A program made the translations under genes and the position numbers. The notes beneath the pieces are model-generated. The model had not been told where the DNA came from, searched no databases, and was given only the letters and a program-made list of their open reading frames with translations. Source: Verrucomicrobiota bacterium (GTDB taxonomy: Bacteria; Verrucomicrobiota; Verrucomicrobiia; Chthoniobacterales; SZAS-18). From it: 64,000 nucleotides of DNA. The DNA lies in assembly GCA_018240025.1 (NCBI GenBank), contig JAFEGM010000031.1, positions 1 to 64,000 of the forward strand. The letters are read 5' to 3'. Shown in pieces: positions 9,218-19,106 of the stretch (the first letter of the stretch is position 1; each line of letters begins with the position of its first letter).

Positions 9218-9988
9218 CTACTTCTTCGGTCCGCTCGCCAGGACCGCTCCGGCCGGCTTCTCGAAATTTCCCGGCGTGGGCGCGGTCTCGCTGAATCGGA
9301 CCTGGCTGAACTCCAGCGTGCCGCGCTGGGCGCTGCCGGGCTGACCGTCCTTCCAGTCGCGAAAGGTCGCCTTCTTCGGCACGACGAGGCCCTGCACTTC
9401 GTGCCACTCCTCGTAGACGATGGCATTCTGCCGCGCCTTGCCCTGCCGGGCGGATTCGCCGCCATCGAAGTAGCTGACGGTGTAACAGACCATCTTCAAT
9501 CGGCCGCTCGGGCGCTCGAAGTAGGCCACGTAGGTGTCGTCCGGCGCATCGCCCGCGCTGGCCTTGAAGCGCACCTCGACCACCTCGTATTCCACGCCGC
9601 CCACGCTCTTTACACCCTGACTTTTGGGCATCGCGCCGGGATCGGCGAAGACAAATGGGAGCGAGAAGAAGTAGAACGGCGTCCAGAGGTAGAAGCGCGC
9701 CGGCATCGACCCGACCGCCTGCTCGTTCGGCATGACCCAGACCCCGTCGACGAAGCTGCCGCCGAGCGCGTAGCGTTCGCATTGAATGCGGCCGGCCCGC
9801 GTGACGAGATCGAAGAGCTGCCGATCCTCCAGCGGCATGGGCCCGCCGCTCCAGCGCAAATCGTAGGTCAGCTGGCGGAACTTGCGCCAGTGCTCCAGGC
9901 CGCCGTGGGCCTGCAGCGGTGCCGCAAGGGGGTCGGCTGCCAGCAACGTGGTGCTGAGGAGCAGGGAAAGAGAGAGAGTGCGAAGCAT
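9218..9988 (-). CDS. exported protein of unknown function
   Basis: Protein of 256 residues with a short signal peptide (MLRTLSLSLLLSTTLLAADP; cleavage around residue 18), so it is probably periplasmic. The body contains AHGGLEHWRKFRQLTYDL near the N-terminus and alternating beta-rich segments (VEYEVVEVRFKA, YVAYFERPSGRLKMVCYT), resembling lipoprotein-carrier-like or DUF6503-like proteins that begin with 'hGGl..W'. I cannot assign a function. The frame remains open upstream to 10213, but the start at 9988 is chosen because the signal peptide begins there. It is divergent from zwf. The 231-base gap between them includes an AT-rich patch with a TACAAT sequence at 10044-10049 that could be a -10 element. 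Confidence 0.75.
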   Translation of the reverse strand: MLRTLSLSLLLSTTLLAADPLAAPLQAHGGLEHWRKFRQLTYDLRWSGGPMPLEDRQLFDLVTRAGRIQCERYALGGSFVDGVWVMPNEQAVGSMPARFYLWTPFYFFSLPFVFADPGAMPKSQGVKSVGGVEYEVVEVRFKASAGDAPDDTYVAYFERPSGRLKMVCYTVSYFDGGESARQGKARQNAIVYEEWHEVQGLVVPKKATFRDWKDGQPGSAQRGTLEFSQVRFSETAPTPGNFEKPAGAVLASGPKK

Positions 9989-10219
9989 GCCGGTGGGAGC
10001 GCAGGAGCCGTCCGAAATTCCAACGATTACCTGCCAAATGGAATACAATTGCGGGGTGGCGCTCCCATTTCGGTGCCTCCGCTGCATTGCACTCCGTTGA
10101 CTCCTTCCAGCCGAAGCGCGCCCGCCCCGACCGCGCGCGCTCGCCGGCCCTTTCCGCATTGACTCTGCGTCCGGGCTTCTGGTTTCGTTCCAGCCGGGCG
10201 CGTCGCCGCCCAAACCCTC

Positions 10220-11755
10220 ATGTCCTCTTCCGCCAACCCTCTCCGCGAAGGCCTCACCATGCGCCCGCAGCCCAAGCCCTGTACCGTCGTCATCTTCGGC
10301 GCCACGGGCGATCTCACCATGCGCAAGCTCCTGCCTGCGCTCTACAATCTAGCGGCCGATGGCGACCTGCCGCCAAGCACCGCCATCGTGGGCTTCGCCC
10401 GCCGCGAGAAGACCGATGACGTCTTCCGCCAGGAAATGGAGACGGCGGTGCGGAAGTTCTCCCGCCAGACCGTGCGCGACGAACTCTGGAACAGCTTCGT
10501 GCAGGGGATCTCGTACCATCAGAGCGAGTTCACCGACGACGACGGCTATCGCCGCCTGGCCGAGCGGCTCGACCAGATCGATGCCGAGCGCGGCACGGGT
10601 GGACGCCGGCTCTTCTACCTCTCGGTCGCGCCGGCGCAGTTCGGCGAGATCGTGGAGCGTCTGAAGAAGTACAATCTGCACGTCGGCAAGGACGGCGGCT
10701 GGGCCCGCGTCATCGTGGAGAAGCCCTTCGGCACCAACCTCCCGACGGCCGAGGCGCTCAACAACGAGATCGCCGGCACCTTCCCGGAATCGGCGGTGTA
10801 CCGCATCGACCACTTCCTCGGCAAAGAGACCGCGCAGAATATCATGGTGCTGCGCTTCGCCAATGCCATCTTCGAGCCGATCTGGAACAATCGCTACATC
10901 GACCACGTCCAGATCACCGCGGGCGAGACGCTCGGCGTGGAAAATCGCGCCGGCTACTACGAGACCTCGGGCGCGCTGCGCGACATGATCCAGAATCACC
11001 TGATTCAGCTCATGACGCTGACCGCCATGGAGCCGCCGACCAGCCTGCATGCGGACGCCGTGCGCGACGAGAAGGTCAAGGTCCTGCGCGCGCTGCGGCG
11101 GATGAATTCGCCCGCCGAAGTCACCGCGAACGTGATCCGCGGGCAATACGCGGCCGGGGCCATCATGGGCAAGGAGGTGCCGGCCTACCGCAACGACGCG
11201 AACGTCAATCCGCAGTCGATGACCGAGACCTACGTCGGCATGCGCATCTTCGTCGACAACTGGCGCTGGGCCGGCGTGCCGTTCTACGTCCGCTCGGGCA
11301 AGCGCCTGCCGAAGTCGGGCGCCGAGATCGCGGTGCAATTCAAGCGCGCTCCCTCGGTGCTCTTCAACCAGGGTGGTGGCGATTCCTCCAACAACCTGGT
11401 CATCCGCATCCAGCCCGACGAAGGCATCTCCATGCGCATGCAGGCCAAGCTGCCCGGCGGCGCGCTCCGCATCGAGCCGGTCAAGATGGACTTCCAATAC
11501 GGCGCCAGCTTCGGCCGGCCCAGCCCGGAGGCCTACGAGCGGCTCATCCTCGACGCCATGGGCGGCGACGCCACGCTCTTCGCCCGCCGCGACGAGGTGG
11601 AGGAGGCGTGGAAGTTCGTCGATCCGATCCTCGACGCCTGGCACGGCCCCGCCGCCGACCAGCCGCCGCTCACGTTCTACCCGGCCGGCTCTCCCGGTCC
11701 GGTAGAGGCCGATCAACTCCTCGCCGCCGACGGCCGCGAATGGCGCCGGATCTGA
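10220..11755 (+). CDS. zwf: glucose-6-phosphate 1-dehydrogenase
   Basis: First enzyme of the oxidative pentose phosphate pathway: glucose-6-phosphate + NAD(P)+ to 6-phosphogluconolactone + NAD(P)H. The protein has 511 residues, the normal length. The coenzyme fingerprint is FGATGDLTMRKLLPALY (residues 26-42), the substrate-side EKPFG is at 167-171, and the catalytic signature RIDHFLGKE is at 195-203. The true start may be M14 (MRPQPKP), which removes a non-conserved leader. The opcA-like gene follows on the same strand about 130 bases downstream, as in cyanobacteria and actinobacteria, where OpcA assembles or activates this enzyme. Confidence 0.97.
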   Translation: MSSSANPLREGLTMRPQPKPCTVVIFGATGDLTMRKLLPALYNLAADGDLPPSTAIVGFARREKTDDVFRQEMETAVRKFSRQTVRDELWNSFVQGISYHQSEFTDDDGYRRLAERLDQIDAERGTGGRRLFYLSVAPAQFGEIVERLKKYNLHVGKDGGWARVIVEKPFGTNLPTAEALNNEIAGTFPESAVYRIDHFLGKETAQNIMVLRFANAIFEPIWNNRYIDHVQITAGETLGVENRAGYYETSGALRDMIQNHLIQLMTLTAMEPPTSLHADAVRDEKVKVLRALRRMNSPAEVTANVIRGQYAAGAIMGKEVPAYRNDANVNPQSMTETYVGMRIFVDNWRWAGVPFYVRSGKRLPKSGAEIAVQFKRAPSVLFNQGGGDSSNNLVIRIQPDEGISMRMQAKLPGGALRIEPVKMDFQYGASFGRPSPEAYERLILDAMGGDATLFARRDEVEEAWKFVDPILDAWHGPAADQPPLTFYPAGSPGPVEADQLLAADGREWRRI

Positions 11756-11888
11756 GGCGACAGAGCTACCAATTTCCAGGTTTCGCCAGACTCCCCAATC
11801 GGATTCGCCAACTTCAAGCGGGTGCGTTTCGAGCTTTCGGTGAGCTAGCGGCAACTTGGAAATCCAGTCCGGCCCTTACCCATTCCCC

Positions 11889-12974
11889 ATGAGCACCGCC
11901 ACCATCACCCCCGCGTTCTTCGGCGACGGCATTCCGGCCGAGATCGGGAAGATCGACAAAGAGCTGAAGAAGCTCTGGCAGGAGCAGTCCACCGTGGCCA
12001 CGCGCGCCTCGCGCCTGAACCTCGTCGTCTATTCGGCCGCCGATTCCTCCATCCGCGCCAACACCGCGATCATGCGCGAGCTGACGCGCGACCACGCCGG
12101 CCGGGTCATCCTCGTCGCGGCGCGGGCCAAGTCGCCCGAGAACCGCCTGCGCGCCTGGGTCAATGCGCATTGCCACCTGACCAAGGCAGGCGCCAAGCAG
12201 ACCTGTTCGGAGCAGATCGCCTTCCTCATGGAGGGGACGAGCGCCAACACCAGGCTGGTCTCGAGCCTGGTCTTCTCGCACCTCGACAGCGACCTGCCGC
12301 TGTACCTGTGGTGGCAGGGCGAACTGCCGGCCGAGTTCGACGAGCGCCTGCTGGGCGCGACCGAGCGGCTCATCTTCGACAGCTCGACCTGGGCGAATCC
12401 GAAAGCGCAGTTCGAGCTCGTGCGCGCCATCGCCGCGCGGCCGGATCTCGACGCCATTCCGGGCGATCTCAATTGGACCCGCTGCTCGACGCTGCGCCTG
12501 TCGTTCGCGCAGTTCTTCGACGTGCCGTCCGCCCGCGCCGCGCTGGACAAGGTCGACCGGCTGGACCTGGAGCATTCGTCGCAGGGCCGGACCACCGCCG
12601 TGCTGCTGCTGGGCTGGTTCGCCGATGCCCTGAAGTGGGGCGCGCCCGAGCCATCCGGCACCTCCGGCCAGGAGTTCGTCTGCCAGCGCGAAGGCGGCAC
12701 GCCGGTGCGCGTCGTGCTGGCCCGGAAGTCGGGAGCGTTCATCAGCCGGGTGACCCTGCGTTCGTCCGAAGGCAGCGTCTTCACCCTGACCCGCTCGGCC
12801 GATTCCGACCTCTACACGACCCAGTCCTTCGTGGCCGGGGCCGACAGCGTGGAGCAGTCGTTCCAGGCGGATTCGCACGAACCCAGTCATCTGCTGAGCG
12901 AAGAGCTGAGTCGCGGCGGCGCCCGGCGCGCCTACCTGCGAGCCTTGGAGAAGGTCAGCGGCATCCTGGGCTGA
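11889..12974 (+). CDS. opcA: glucose-6-phosphate dehydrogenase assembly protein, OpcA family
   Basis: Protein of about 361 residues with OpcA-family features: LNLVVYS near the N-terminus, the conserved RPGRVI-like stretch DHAGRVILVAA, then CSEQIAF, HLDSDLPLYLWWQGELP, and DLNWTRCSTLRLSFAQFFD. OpcA binds and redox-activates glucose-6-phosphate dehydrogenase in cyanobacteria. Its position directly after zwf supports the same role here. The frame opens at 11856, but the ATG at 11889 (MSTATITPAFF) suits the family better. A strong intrinsic terminator follows at 12993, so zwf-opcA is probably a closed two-gene operon. Confidence 0.88.
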   Translation: MSTATITPAFFGDGIPAEIGKIDKELKKLWQEQSTVATRASRLNLVVYSAADSSIRANTAIMRELTRDHAGRVILVAARAKSPENRLRAWVNAHCHLTKAGAKQTCSEQIAFLMEGTSANTRLVSSLVFSHLDSDLPLYLWWQGELPAEFDERLLGATERLIFDSSTWANPKAQFELVRAIAARPDLDAIPGDLNWTRCSTLRLSFAQFFDVPSARAALDKVDRLDLEHSSQGRTTAVLLLGWFADALKWGAPEPSGTSGQEFVCQREGGTPVRVVLARKSGAFISRVTLRSSEGSVFTLTRSADSDLYTTQSFVAGADSVEQSFQADSHEPSHLLSEELSRGGARRAYLRALEKVSGILG

Positions 12975-12992
12975 ACGCGCGGTTTTCCGAGC

Positions 12993-13036
12993 AAGCCAGA
13001 GGACCTGAAGCGAGGTTCTCTGGCTTTCTGCGTTTT
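12993..13036 (+). terminator. intrinsic terminator after opcA
   Basis: A 14-bp stem (12993-13006 with 13013-13026, one G-T wobble) closes a 6-base loop (GAAGCG). It is followed by TTCTGCGTTTT ending at 13036. It begins 18 bases after the opcA stop codon and precedes the addB-like gene. Confidence 0.75.
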
Positions 13037-13181
13037 CGGCCTGACGCACGTGCTTCGGGATGGCCCGTTGCGTTCGGCCGTGAATAGATGAGGAAACGCG
13101 CATGCTCCGTCATCCTTGAGCCTTTCCGCCCTGGCCCTTCCTTGTTTCCTGGTTCTTACCTCTTGAACCTTTTCCTCCGCA

Positions 13182-15989
13182 ATGCGTTCCCTCCAACTCA
13201 CCGGCGACCTGGCCTCGGTCTGGCAGGAGGAGATCGCGCCGTGGTGTCTCGCCGCCACCGGCCACCTCTGCGCCAGCGGGGCGGAGAGCTGGCTGGTCTG
13301 CGGCTCGCGCGGCCAGGCGGATTGGGCCCGTGACCAGCTGCTGGCGCGGGGCGGGGGCCTGCTTGGGTTGCGTTTCCTTTCGCCGTTCGCCTTTCGCGCA
13401 CGGCTGGCCGATGCCCTCGGCGTGCCCATCGAGACGACCGGGCGCGAAGTGCTCGACTTCGCGGTGCGGTCGCGGGCGGCGGCGCACGACGAGCTGAACA
13501 TCGCGACCGACCCCGGCGGCTGGCTGGAGGCCTTGCAGGAGGCCGATGCGGCCGGCCTGCTCGAGGTGCCCTCCTTCCGTGATCGGCTCGTGCCGCGCGT
13601 GCTGGGTCAGTTCATCGATCTGCTGCGCGACGACGCTTCCTGGCTGCCGGGCGTGGATCGGCGCATCGCCGCCGCGGCCGAGGTGCATCCGCGGGGGCGC
13701 GTCCGGCTCGGTCTGCTGGGTCTCGACGAACGGCAGGCCACGCTGCTGCCGCTCATCCGCGCCGCCGCCGCCTGGGCCGGTGAACTTCGCCTCTGGCTGC
13801 CGCAACCGCGGCTCGTGGCCGAGAACGCCGGCATCGCTTGGATCGAAACGCTCGAGCGCGTGCTGGGGGTCGAGCACGAGATCCTGCCGCACCTCTCGGA
13901 GGGTCCGAATGCTGCGCTGGTCGAGCATCTCGAGCGCGCCACCAGCGACGCTGCGCTCACCCGGCCCGAGGTTCTGACCGGCCTGCGCGGTTCGGACGAA
14001 GTCGAGCTGGCGGCCGAGTTCGCCGGGCGCTGGCTGGCCTCGGGCGCGACCGGACGCTGCGCCTTCGTGTTTCCGAAAGCCGGCGGCGGCAGCGTGTTGC
14101 TGAGTCGACGGCTGCAGGAGTTGCGCCTGCGGCACGAGGATCGCCTCGGCGAGCGCCCCGAGCCGAGTGCGAATGTGCGGCTGCTGCGCGCCCTGGCCGC
14201 GTATCATCGCGAAGGGCAGAGCGCACCGGCCCTGCTGCGCCTGCTCGGAGTGCAGCGCGGACAGGACGATCCGGCGGGCCAGCTGGAGCTGGAAACCGCG
14301 CTGCAGCGTCGCTTCGTCGAGGTGCAGATCGCCCGGGCTGAGGTCTGCGCCCAGCGCACGCCGGTCGCGGGCCTGGTCAAGGCATTGGGCCGCTGGCCCG
14401 AGCGTGGCCCGGTCTCCGCCTTCCGCGACTGCTGGAATGCCGGCGCCGAGGCCGTGGGCGCGGGCATGTGGGAGCTGGAGGCTTTTTGGGACGGGATCGC
14501 GAAATGGGTGCCGGAGTCCCGCGAGGTGGAGGGCCGCGCGGTGCTCGGTGCGCTCGAAAGCGCGCTGCTCGCGGTGCCCAGCCAGTTCGCGCGAAATCCG
14601 CGGCACGTGCCGCATGCGCGCCTCGTGCTGACGTCGCTGCGCGAGGCCGCCGGCCAGACCTGGGACGCCGTCGTGCTGATGCACAGCGTGGAATCGGTCT
14701 GGCCGCAGGCCACGCCGCCGGCGCGGTTTCTGACCGAAAAACTGCGCCGCGAGTGGAACGCGCGCGGCGGGCTGCGGCTGCGCGAAGGGCACGACGCCAT
14801 CGGCGCGGATGAGGCCGACTGGCTCGATCTGCTCGCCCAGTGCCGCGGCCCCGTCGTCTTCGCGGGGCGTCAGCGCAGCGCCGAGGCCGAGCGCGGCGAG
14901 CAGCCAAACGCCTGGTTGGTGCGTGCGCTCTCGGCCTGTGCCGTGCCCGAGCCGGTGAAATTCTGGGAGCATTCCACGCAGATCCGCGAGCTGCCGGGCG
15001 AGACGTTCGCCGCGCAGGAGGAGCTGCGGCGCATCCACGCCGACCGGCGCGATCCGAACACCGGCTTCGACCGCTTCTCGTTCAACTACTCCACTGCCTC
15101 GCCGCTGCCCGCGCTGATCTTCCGCCCGAGCGCACTGGACGAGCTGCTGCAGCATCCGGGCCAGGCCGCGCTGCGCCAGCTGTTCGCGGCCGAGGCACGG
15201 CGCGACCTCGACGCCGCTTTCGCCCGCAGCTTTCCGCAGGCGCTCGGCTCGCTCGTGCACAAATGGGTCTCGCGCACATTGAACGAGGCCGGGCAGAGCA
15301 ATGCGCCGCTCACCCGCGCGGCGCTTGAAGAGCTGCTGGGCGAGCCGATCCTCAATCACGGCAGCCTCCTCGCCGCCCAGCTGCTCTCGCGCCTGGGCCG
15401 GCCGGTCGAGGGGGAACTGCCCCGCTGGTGGCGCACGTTGCACGCCGAGGCGGAGGGCTTCGTGCGGCTCTTCCTCGAAGGGTTGGCAGGCTCGGATTTC
15501 GTCGATCAGGGCTGGGCCTTCGCCACCGAGCAGGACATCGAGAACACCCAGCCGCCACGGCTGCGGGGCCGGATGGATCTGGCGCTGCGGCGCGGGCCCA
15601 ACGTCGTCGTGATCGACTTCAAGACCGGCCGCAATCTGCACACGCCGCGCTCCGATCGCGGCGCCGGCCTCGAGCTCGTCGGCTACGCCTGGTGCCTGAT
15701 GGAGCAGACGAGCGGCGAACTCGCGCTCGGTCTGGCCGGCAAGACCTCGGCCGTGCCGGTGCCGAACTTCACCCGCGCCAAGCTGGCCGAGTTCGAGCCC
15801 TGGCGGAAGCGCCTGGCCGATCTCCAGCGCGAGGGCTGCTACGGCTGGGCCGGTCCGCTGCAGTCTTCGCCGAATGCCAACAACGCCGAGGTGCTGCCGC
15901 TGACCACGCCGCCGGTGCCGGCGTGGGTGCTGAAAAAGAAGGCCGAGCATTCCGGCCTGCACATCGCCCGTGGGCTCGACGACCTATGA
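13182..15989 (+). CDS. AddB/RexB-like PD-(D/E)XK nuclease subunit
   Basis: Protein of 935 residues, partner of the adjacent AddA-type helicase. The N-terminal part resembles an inactivated helicase-like scaffold. The C-terminal ~250 residues carry a RecB-type nuclease: LGSLVHKWV opens it (about residue 690), and the core is GRMDLAL followed by VVVIDFKTG (about 798-816), giving the metal-binding D and DxK residues. AddAB complexes process DNA double-strand ends for RecA loading. The length is shorter than Firmicutes AddB (~1150), as in many Gram-negative versions. The last four bases overlap the start of addA (ATGA), indicating coupled translation. The leader just before the ATG is pyrimidine-rich and lacks a Shine-Dalgarno sequence. 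Confidence 0.87.
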   Translation: MRSLQLTGDLASVWQEEIAPWCLAATGHLCASGAESWLVCGSRGQADWARDQLLARGGGLLGLRFLSPFAFRARLADALGVPIETTGREVLDFAVRSRAAAHDELNIATDPGGWLEALQEADAAGLLEVPSFRDRLVPRVLGQFIDLLRDDASWLPGVDRRIAAAAEVHPRGRVRLGLLGLDERQATLLPLIRAAAAWAGELRLWLPQPRLVAENAGIAWIETLERVLGVEHEILPHLSEGPNAALVEHLERATSDAALTRPEVLTGLRGSDEVELAAEFAGRWLASGATGRCAFVFPKAGGGSVLLSRRLQELRLRHEDRLGERPEPSANVRLLRALAAYHREGQSAPALLRLLGVQRGQDDPAGQLELETALQRRFVEVQIARAEVCAQRTPVAGLVKALGRWPERGPVSAFRDCWNAGAEAVGAGMWELEAFWDGIAKWVPESREVEGRAVLGALESALLAVPSQFARNPRHVPHARLVLTSLREAAGQTWDAVVLMHSVESVWPQATPPARFLTEKLRREWNARGGLRLREGHDAIGADEADWLDLLAQCRGPVVFAGRQRSAEAERGEQPNAWLVRALSACAVPEPVKFWEHSTQIRELPGETFAAQEELRRIHADRRDPNTGFDRFSFNYSTASPLPALIFRPSALDELLQHPGQAALRQLFAAEARRDLDAAFARSFPQALGSLVHKWVSRTLNEAGQSNAPLTRAALEELLGEPILNHGSLLAAQLLSRLGRPVEGELPRWWRTLHAEAEGFVRLFLEGLAGSDFVDQGWAFATEQDIENTQPPRLRGRMDLALRRGPNVVVIDFKTGRNLHTPRSDRGAGLELVGYAWCLMEQTSGELALGLAGKTSAVPVPNFTRAKLAEFEPWRKRLADLQREGCYGWAGPLQSSPNANNAEVLPLTTPPVPAWVLKKKAEHSGLHIARGLDDL

Positions 15990-18900
15990 GCGCCGCGCAC
16001 AGCGAATCCACGCTGCGTCCCGCGCCGGCCGATCAGGCCAGCCGCACGCATTTCGCGCAGCGCACGGACCAAAACCTGGCCGTCTGCGCCGGTGCCGGCA
16101 CGGGCAAGACCACCGCCATCAGCGCGCGCATCGCCCGATTGGTGCTGGAGGATGCGCGCGACGGCGACGACGCAGCCGCCCGGTTGATCGTGGTCACCTA
16201 CACCAAGGCCGCCGCCGCGGAGCTGCGCGCCCGGGCCTTGGCCGCAGCGCTCGCGGCCGTGCGCGACCCGGCGGCCGCGGGGCATGGCGACATCGCCCGG
16301 CCCGACGCGCTCCGCGCGCAGAAGGCGCTCGCCGGGCTGCAGCGCGCGTTCTTCGGCACGATCCACGCGTTCTGCCTCGAGCTCTTGCTGCAGCATGGCG
16401 TCGAGGCCGGGATCGAGCCCGAATACACGCTGCACGACGAAGGTTCGATCGGGGTGCTGGCCGAGCGATTCCGCCAGTCGGACGACGCCGAGGCGGTGGC
16501 CGTGCCGGCCGAGCTGCTGCGTTTCGTGCGCTACGAGGAGATCCTGGGCGGCGATCTCATCCACGTCCCCGCCGAGCCGGTGGCGGCGCCCGTGGGACCG
16601 CCGCCCAAACCCAACTTCACGGAGCTGTTCCGCCTGCCCGAGAGCGGCACGGGCAAGGCGAACATCATCAAATCCAAGGAGCTCGCGCGCCGCTGGCTGG
16701 CGGCCTGGGACGCGAAGCGGAAGTTCCTCGGCCTGCCCGAGATGGCGGGCGAATCGAAACGGGTGAAGGAGGCGCACGCCGCCGCGCTCGCGCCGCTGCA
16801 GGCGTGGATCGCCGCGGCGCTGGGCGTGGTGCAGCGCGATCTGGCGGATGAATTCGCCCGCTTCCGCCAGCGCGAGGCGGCACTGGTTTTCGACGACATC
16901 ATTCGCCTGACCCGCACGCTGTTGCTGGAGGGCCACGTGCTGGAGGCCGTGCGGGCAGAGCGTCGGCTGGTCCTGCTCGATGAAGCGCAGGACACGAGTC
17001 GCGAGATGTTCGAGATCCTGGCCGAGATCGTGCGTCCGCCGGGCGCGGAGTGGGGGACCTGGCCGGCCGACCCGCGCGCGCCGGGGCCGCGGCCGGGGGC
17101 GTTCTCGCTGGTCGGCGATGACCAGCAGTCGGTGTACCGCGAGAAGGCTCGGCCGGAGGACTTCGCCGAGTATTCCGACGCCCTCGTGCGGCAGGGCGGC
17201 GCGCAGGTCGATCTGCACGTCACCATGCGCTGCGACCGTGCGGTGGTGGACTTCGTCAATGCGGTCTTCGCCGACGCCGAGTTGCCCATCGCGCACGGCG
17301 GCACGGCGCGCTTCCGCCCGCTGACGTCGCGCCCCGCAGCCGGGCCGGGGCGGGTCTGGCGGCTCCCGCTGCAGCGCGCACCGGAGGCCGATCCGCGCAT
17401 CGCCGACACGCGTCGCGCCGAGGCCGAGGGCCTGGCCGCGTGGCTCGCGCGCACCGGGCCGGCTGGGCTTGGCGTGGAGAGCTGGGGCGACATCGCCGTC
17501 GTGGCACCGCGCAAGAACTGGCTGGAGTCGGTCGAATCGGCGCTGCGCCAGCGCCGCATCCCGGTGCGGTCGCGCGCCGCCGTGCGCATCGCCCGCACGC
17601 AGCCGGCCTGGAGCTGGCCGATCGCGCTGCTCCACGTGCTGGCCGAGCCGTGGGACCGTTTCGAATTGATCGGGGTGTTGCGCGACGTCTTCGGCATCAG
17701 CGACCCGGATCTGCTGACGGCCCATCAGCACGGCCTGCTCGGCTTCATCCGCCCGCCGGTCGATGCGCGGCTGGCGCCCGAACTCGCCGCTGCGCTCGAT
17801 GCCCTGCACGAACTGCACCAGATCAGTCTGGAGACCGGCACGACCGGCGTGGGCATGCTCGACGCCCTCAGCGAGCGACTGTTGCTGCGCGGCCGGCTGG
17901 CCGCGGTCGAGGCCGCGGCCGATGCGCTGGGCGTGCTGCGCGAAGCCGCCGCGCTGGTCTGCCACACCGGGCTGCCATGGCGCAATTGGGTGCGCGACCA
18001 AGTCGCTGCGCTCGAGCGGCAGCCGCCCGAACTGCCGCCGCTGGCCGACGGTCTCGAGCTGATCGGCGCGCAGAAGGCCAAGGGGCTGCAATGGAAGGTG
18101 GTCATCCCGGTGGGCCTCGGCCAAGGCATTCACGAAGGCGGAAATGCCGTGGCCGACCTCCGGCCGCAGCGCGACGCCGAATTCCGCCGCTTCCTGTACG
18201 TCACCTTCACCCGGGCGCGGGAGACGCTCATTCTGCCCGACACCCTGCGCGACTTCCATCCGGCCCCGACCGAGGCGGCGCCGTCGTATGCCGGGCTTTT
18301 GCCGCATCTCGAAGCATGTGTCCGCGCCCTGCCGGAGGCTCCGCGCGGCGCGGCCCAGCCGTGGCACGACCCGCCGAGGGTGGTGCGTCCGGAGATCGAC
18401 TGGGAGACGGCCGCCCGCGCGTCGCGTCCGCCGGCGCGGCGGTTGCGGCCGGCCGATACCTCCGGTTCGCGCAGCGCGCCCGATGGCGTCGAACCCTTGC
18501 TCGAAGCCGCGGGCGGACGCGACTACGGCACTTGGTGGCACGAGAGCCTGGCTGCCTTCCCCTGGCGCGCGGGCGAGGAGGGGCGGCAGGTCTGGCGCGA
18601 GGCGGCGCTCCGGCGCGCGCCCGAGCCGGCCATCCGACTGCGCGGCGAGGACGAACTGCGCAAGTTCCTTGGTAATGGCGACGTCTTCCGCCACGTCGCC
18701 TCGGCCGCACAGTTCGCCACCGAGGTTCCGATCGTGCACGCCTTCGAGCGACCCACGCCGCGCTGGATGGAAGGCGTGGCCGATCTCGTGCTCTTCGACG
18801 GCAAGGGCGGTGCGATCGTGATCGACTGGAAAACCGATCGCCCCGGCGAACGCGAAGCGGCGCCGGAGTTCGCGCAGCGCCTGCGCGCGATGCACCATCG

Positions 18901-19072
18901 GCAGATCGAGCTCTACGCCACTGCGCTGCAGGACGGCGCCAATCTGCGCGTGCAGAGGGCCTTCCTGTTTGCTACCGCCACCGGCGAGTTGGTCGAATGC
19001 CGGCTCGCGCCGGAAACGGAGCCGCGCGAGACGCCGCAACCGAAGAGCTTTGTACAGCTTGAGCTCTTCTGA
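15986..19072 (+). CDS. AddA-like UvrD/Rep helicase-nuclease
   Basis: Protein of 1028 residues. Helicase superfamily 1 motifs appear in order: Q-motif/Walker A AGAGTGKT (35-42), VTYTKAAAAELRAR (Ia), LVLLDEAQD (Walker B), LVGDDQQSVYR (III), VDLHVTMRCD (IV), GAQKAKGLQWKVVIPVG (V) and YVTFTRARETLI (VI). A C-terminal RecB-type nuclease core follows (VADLVLFDGKGGAIVIDWKT, about residue 932 on). This pairs with AddB to resect broken DNA ends. The start ATG at 15986 overlaps the addB stop. The open frame extends much further upstream, but only as a shadow of addB. No Chi-type site can be inferred. Confidence 0.92.
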   Translation: MSAAHSESTLRPAPADQASRTHFAQRTDQNLAVCAGAGTGKTTAISARIARLVLEDARDGDDAAARLIVVTYTKAAAAELRARALAAALAAVRDPAAAGHGDIARPDALRAQKALAGLQRAFFGTIHAFCLELLLQHGVEAGIEPEYTLHDEGSIGVLAERFRQSDDAEAVAVPAELLRFVRYEEILGGDLIHVPAEPVAAPVGPPPKPNFTELFRLPESGTGKANIIKSKELARRWLAAWDAKRKFLGLPEMAGESKRVKEAHAAALAPLQAWIAAALGVVQRDLADEFARFRQREAALVFDDIIRLTRTLLLEGHVLEAVRAERRLVLLDEAQDTSREMFEILAEIVRPPGAEWGTWPADPRAPGPRPGAFSLVGDDQQSVYREKARPEDFAEYSDALVRQGGAQVDLHVTMRCDRAVVDFVNAVFADAELPIAHGGTARFRPLTSRPAAGPGRVWRLPLQRAPEADPRIADTRRAEAEGLAAWLARTGPAGLGVESWGDIAVVAPRKNWLESVESALRQRRIPVRSRAAVRIARTQPAWSWPIALLHVLAEPWDRFELIGVLRDVFGISDPDLLTAHQHGLLGFIRPPVDARLAPELAAALDALHELHQISLETGTTGVGMLDALSERLLLRGRLAAVEAAADALGVLREAAALVCHTGLPWRNWVRDQVAALERQPPELPPLADGLELIGAQKAKGLQWKVVIPVGLGQGIHEGGNAVADLRPQRDAEFRRFLYVTFTRARETLILPDTLRDFHPAPTEAAPSYAGLLPHLEACVRALPEAPRGAAQPWHDPPRVVRPEIDWETAARASRPPARRLRPADTSGSRSAPDGVEPLLEAAGGRDYGTWWHESLAAFPWRAGEEGRQVWREAALRRAPEPAIRLRGEDELRKFLGNGDVFRHVASAAQFATEVPIVHAFERPTPRWMEGVADLVLFDGKGGAIVIDWKTDRPGEREAAPEFAQRLRAMHHRQIELYATALQDGANLRVQRAFLFATATGELVECRLAPETEPRETPQPKSFVQLELF

Positions 19073-19106
19073 AGGACGCCCCGCGCGGAGAGCGAAGACA
19101 GGAAAC

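Noticed and set aside
13110..15962. Long minus-strand frame opposite the addB gene, and similar frames opposite addA, OPT, the autotransporter-like gene and the other secreted genes
   Set aside because: Each is an exact shadow of a well-supported gene and has the biased Arg/Gly/Ala/His composition of antisense translations.
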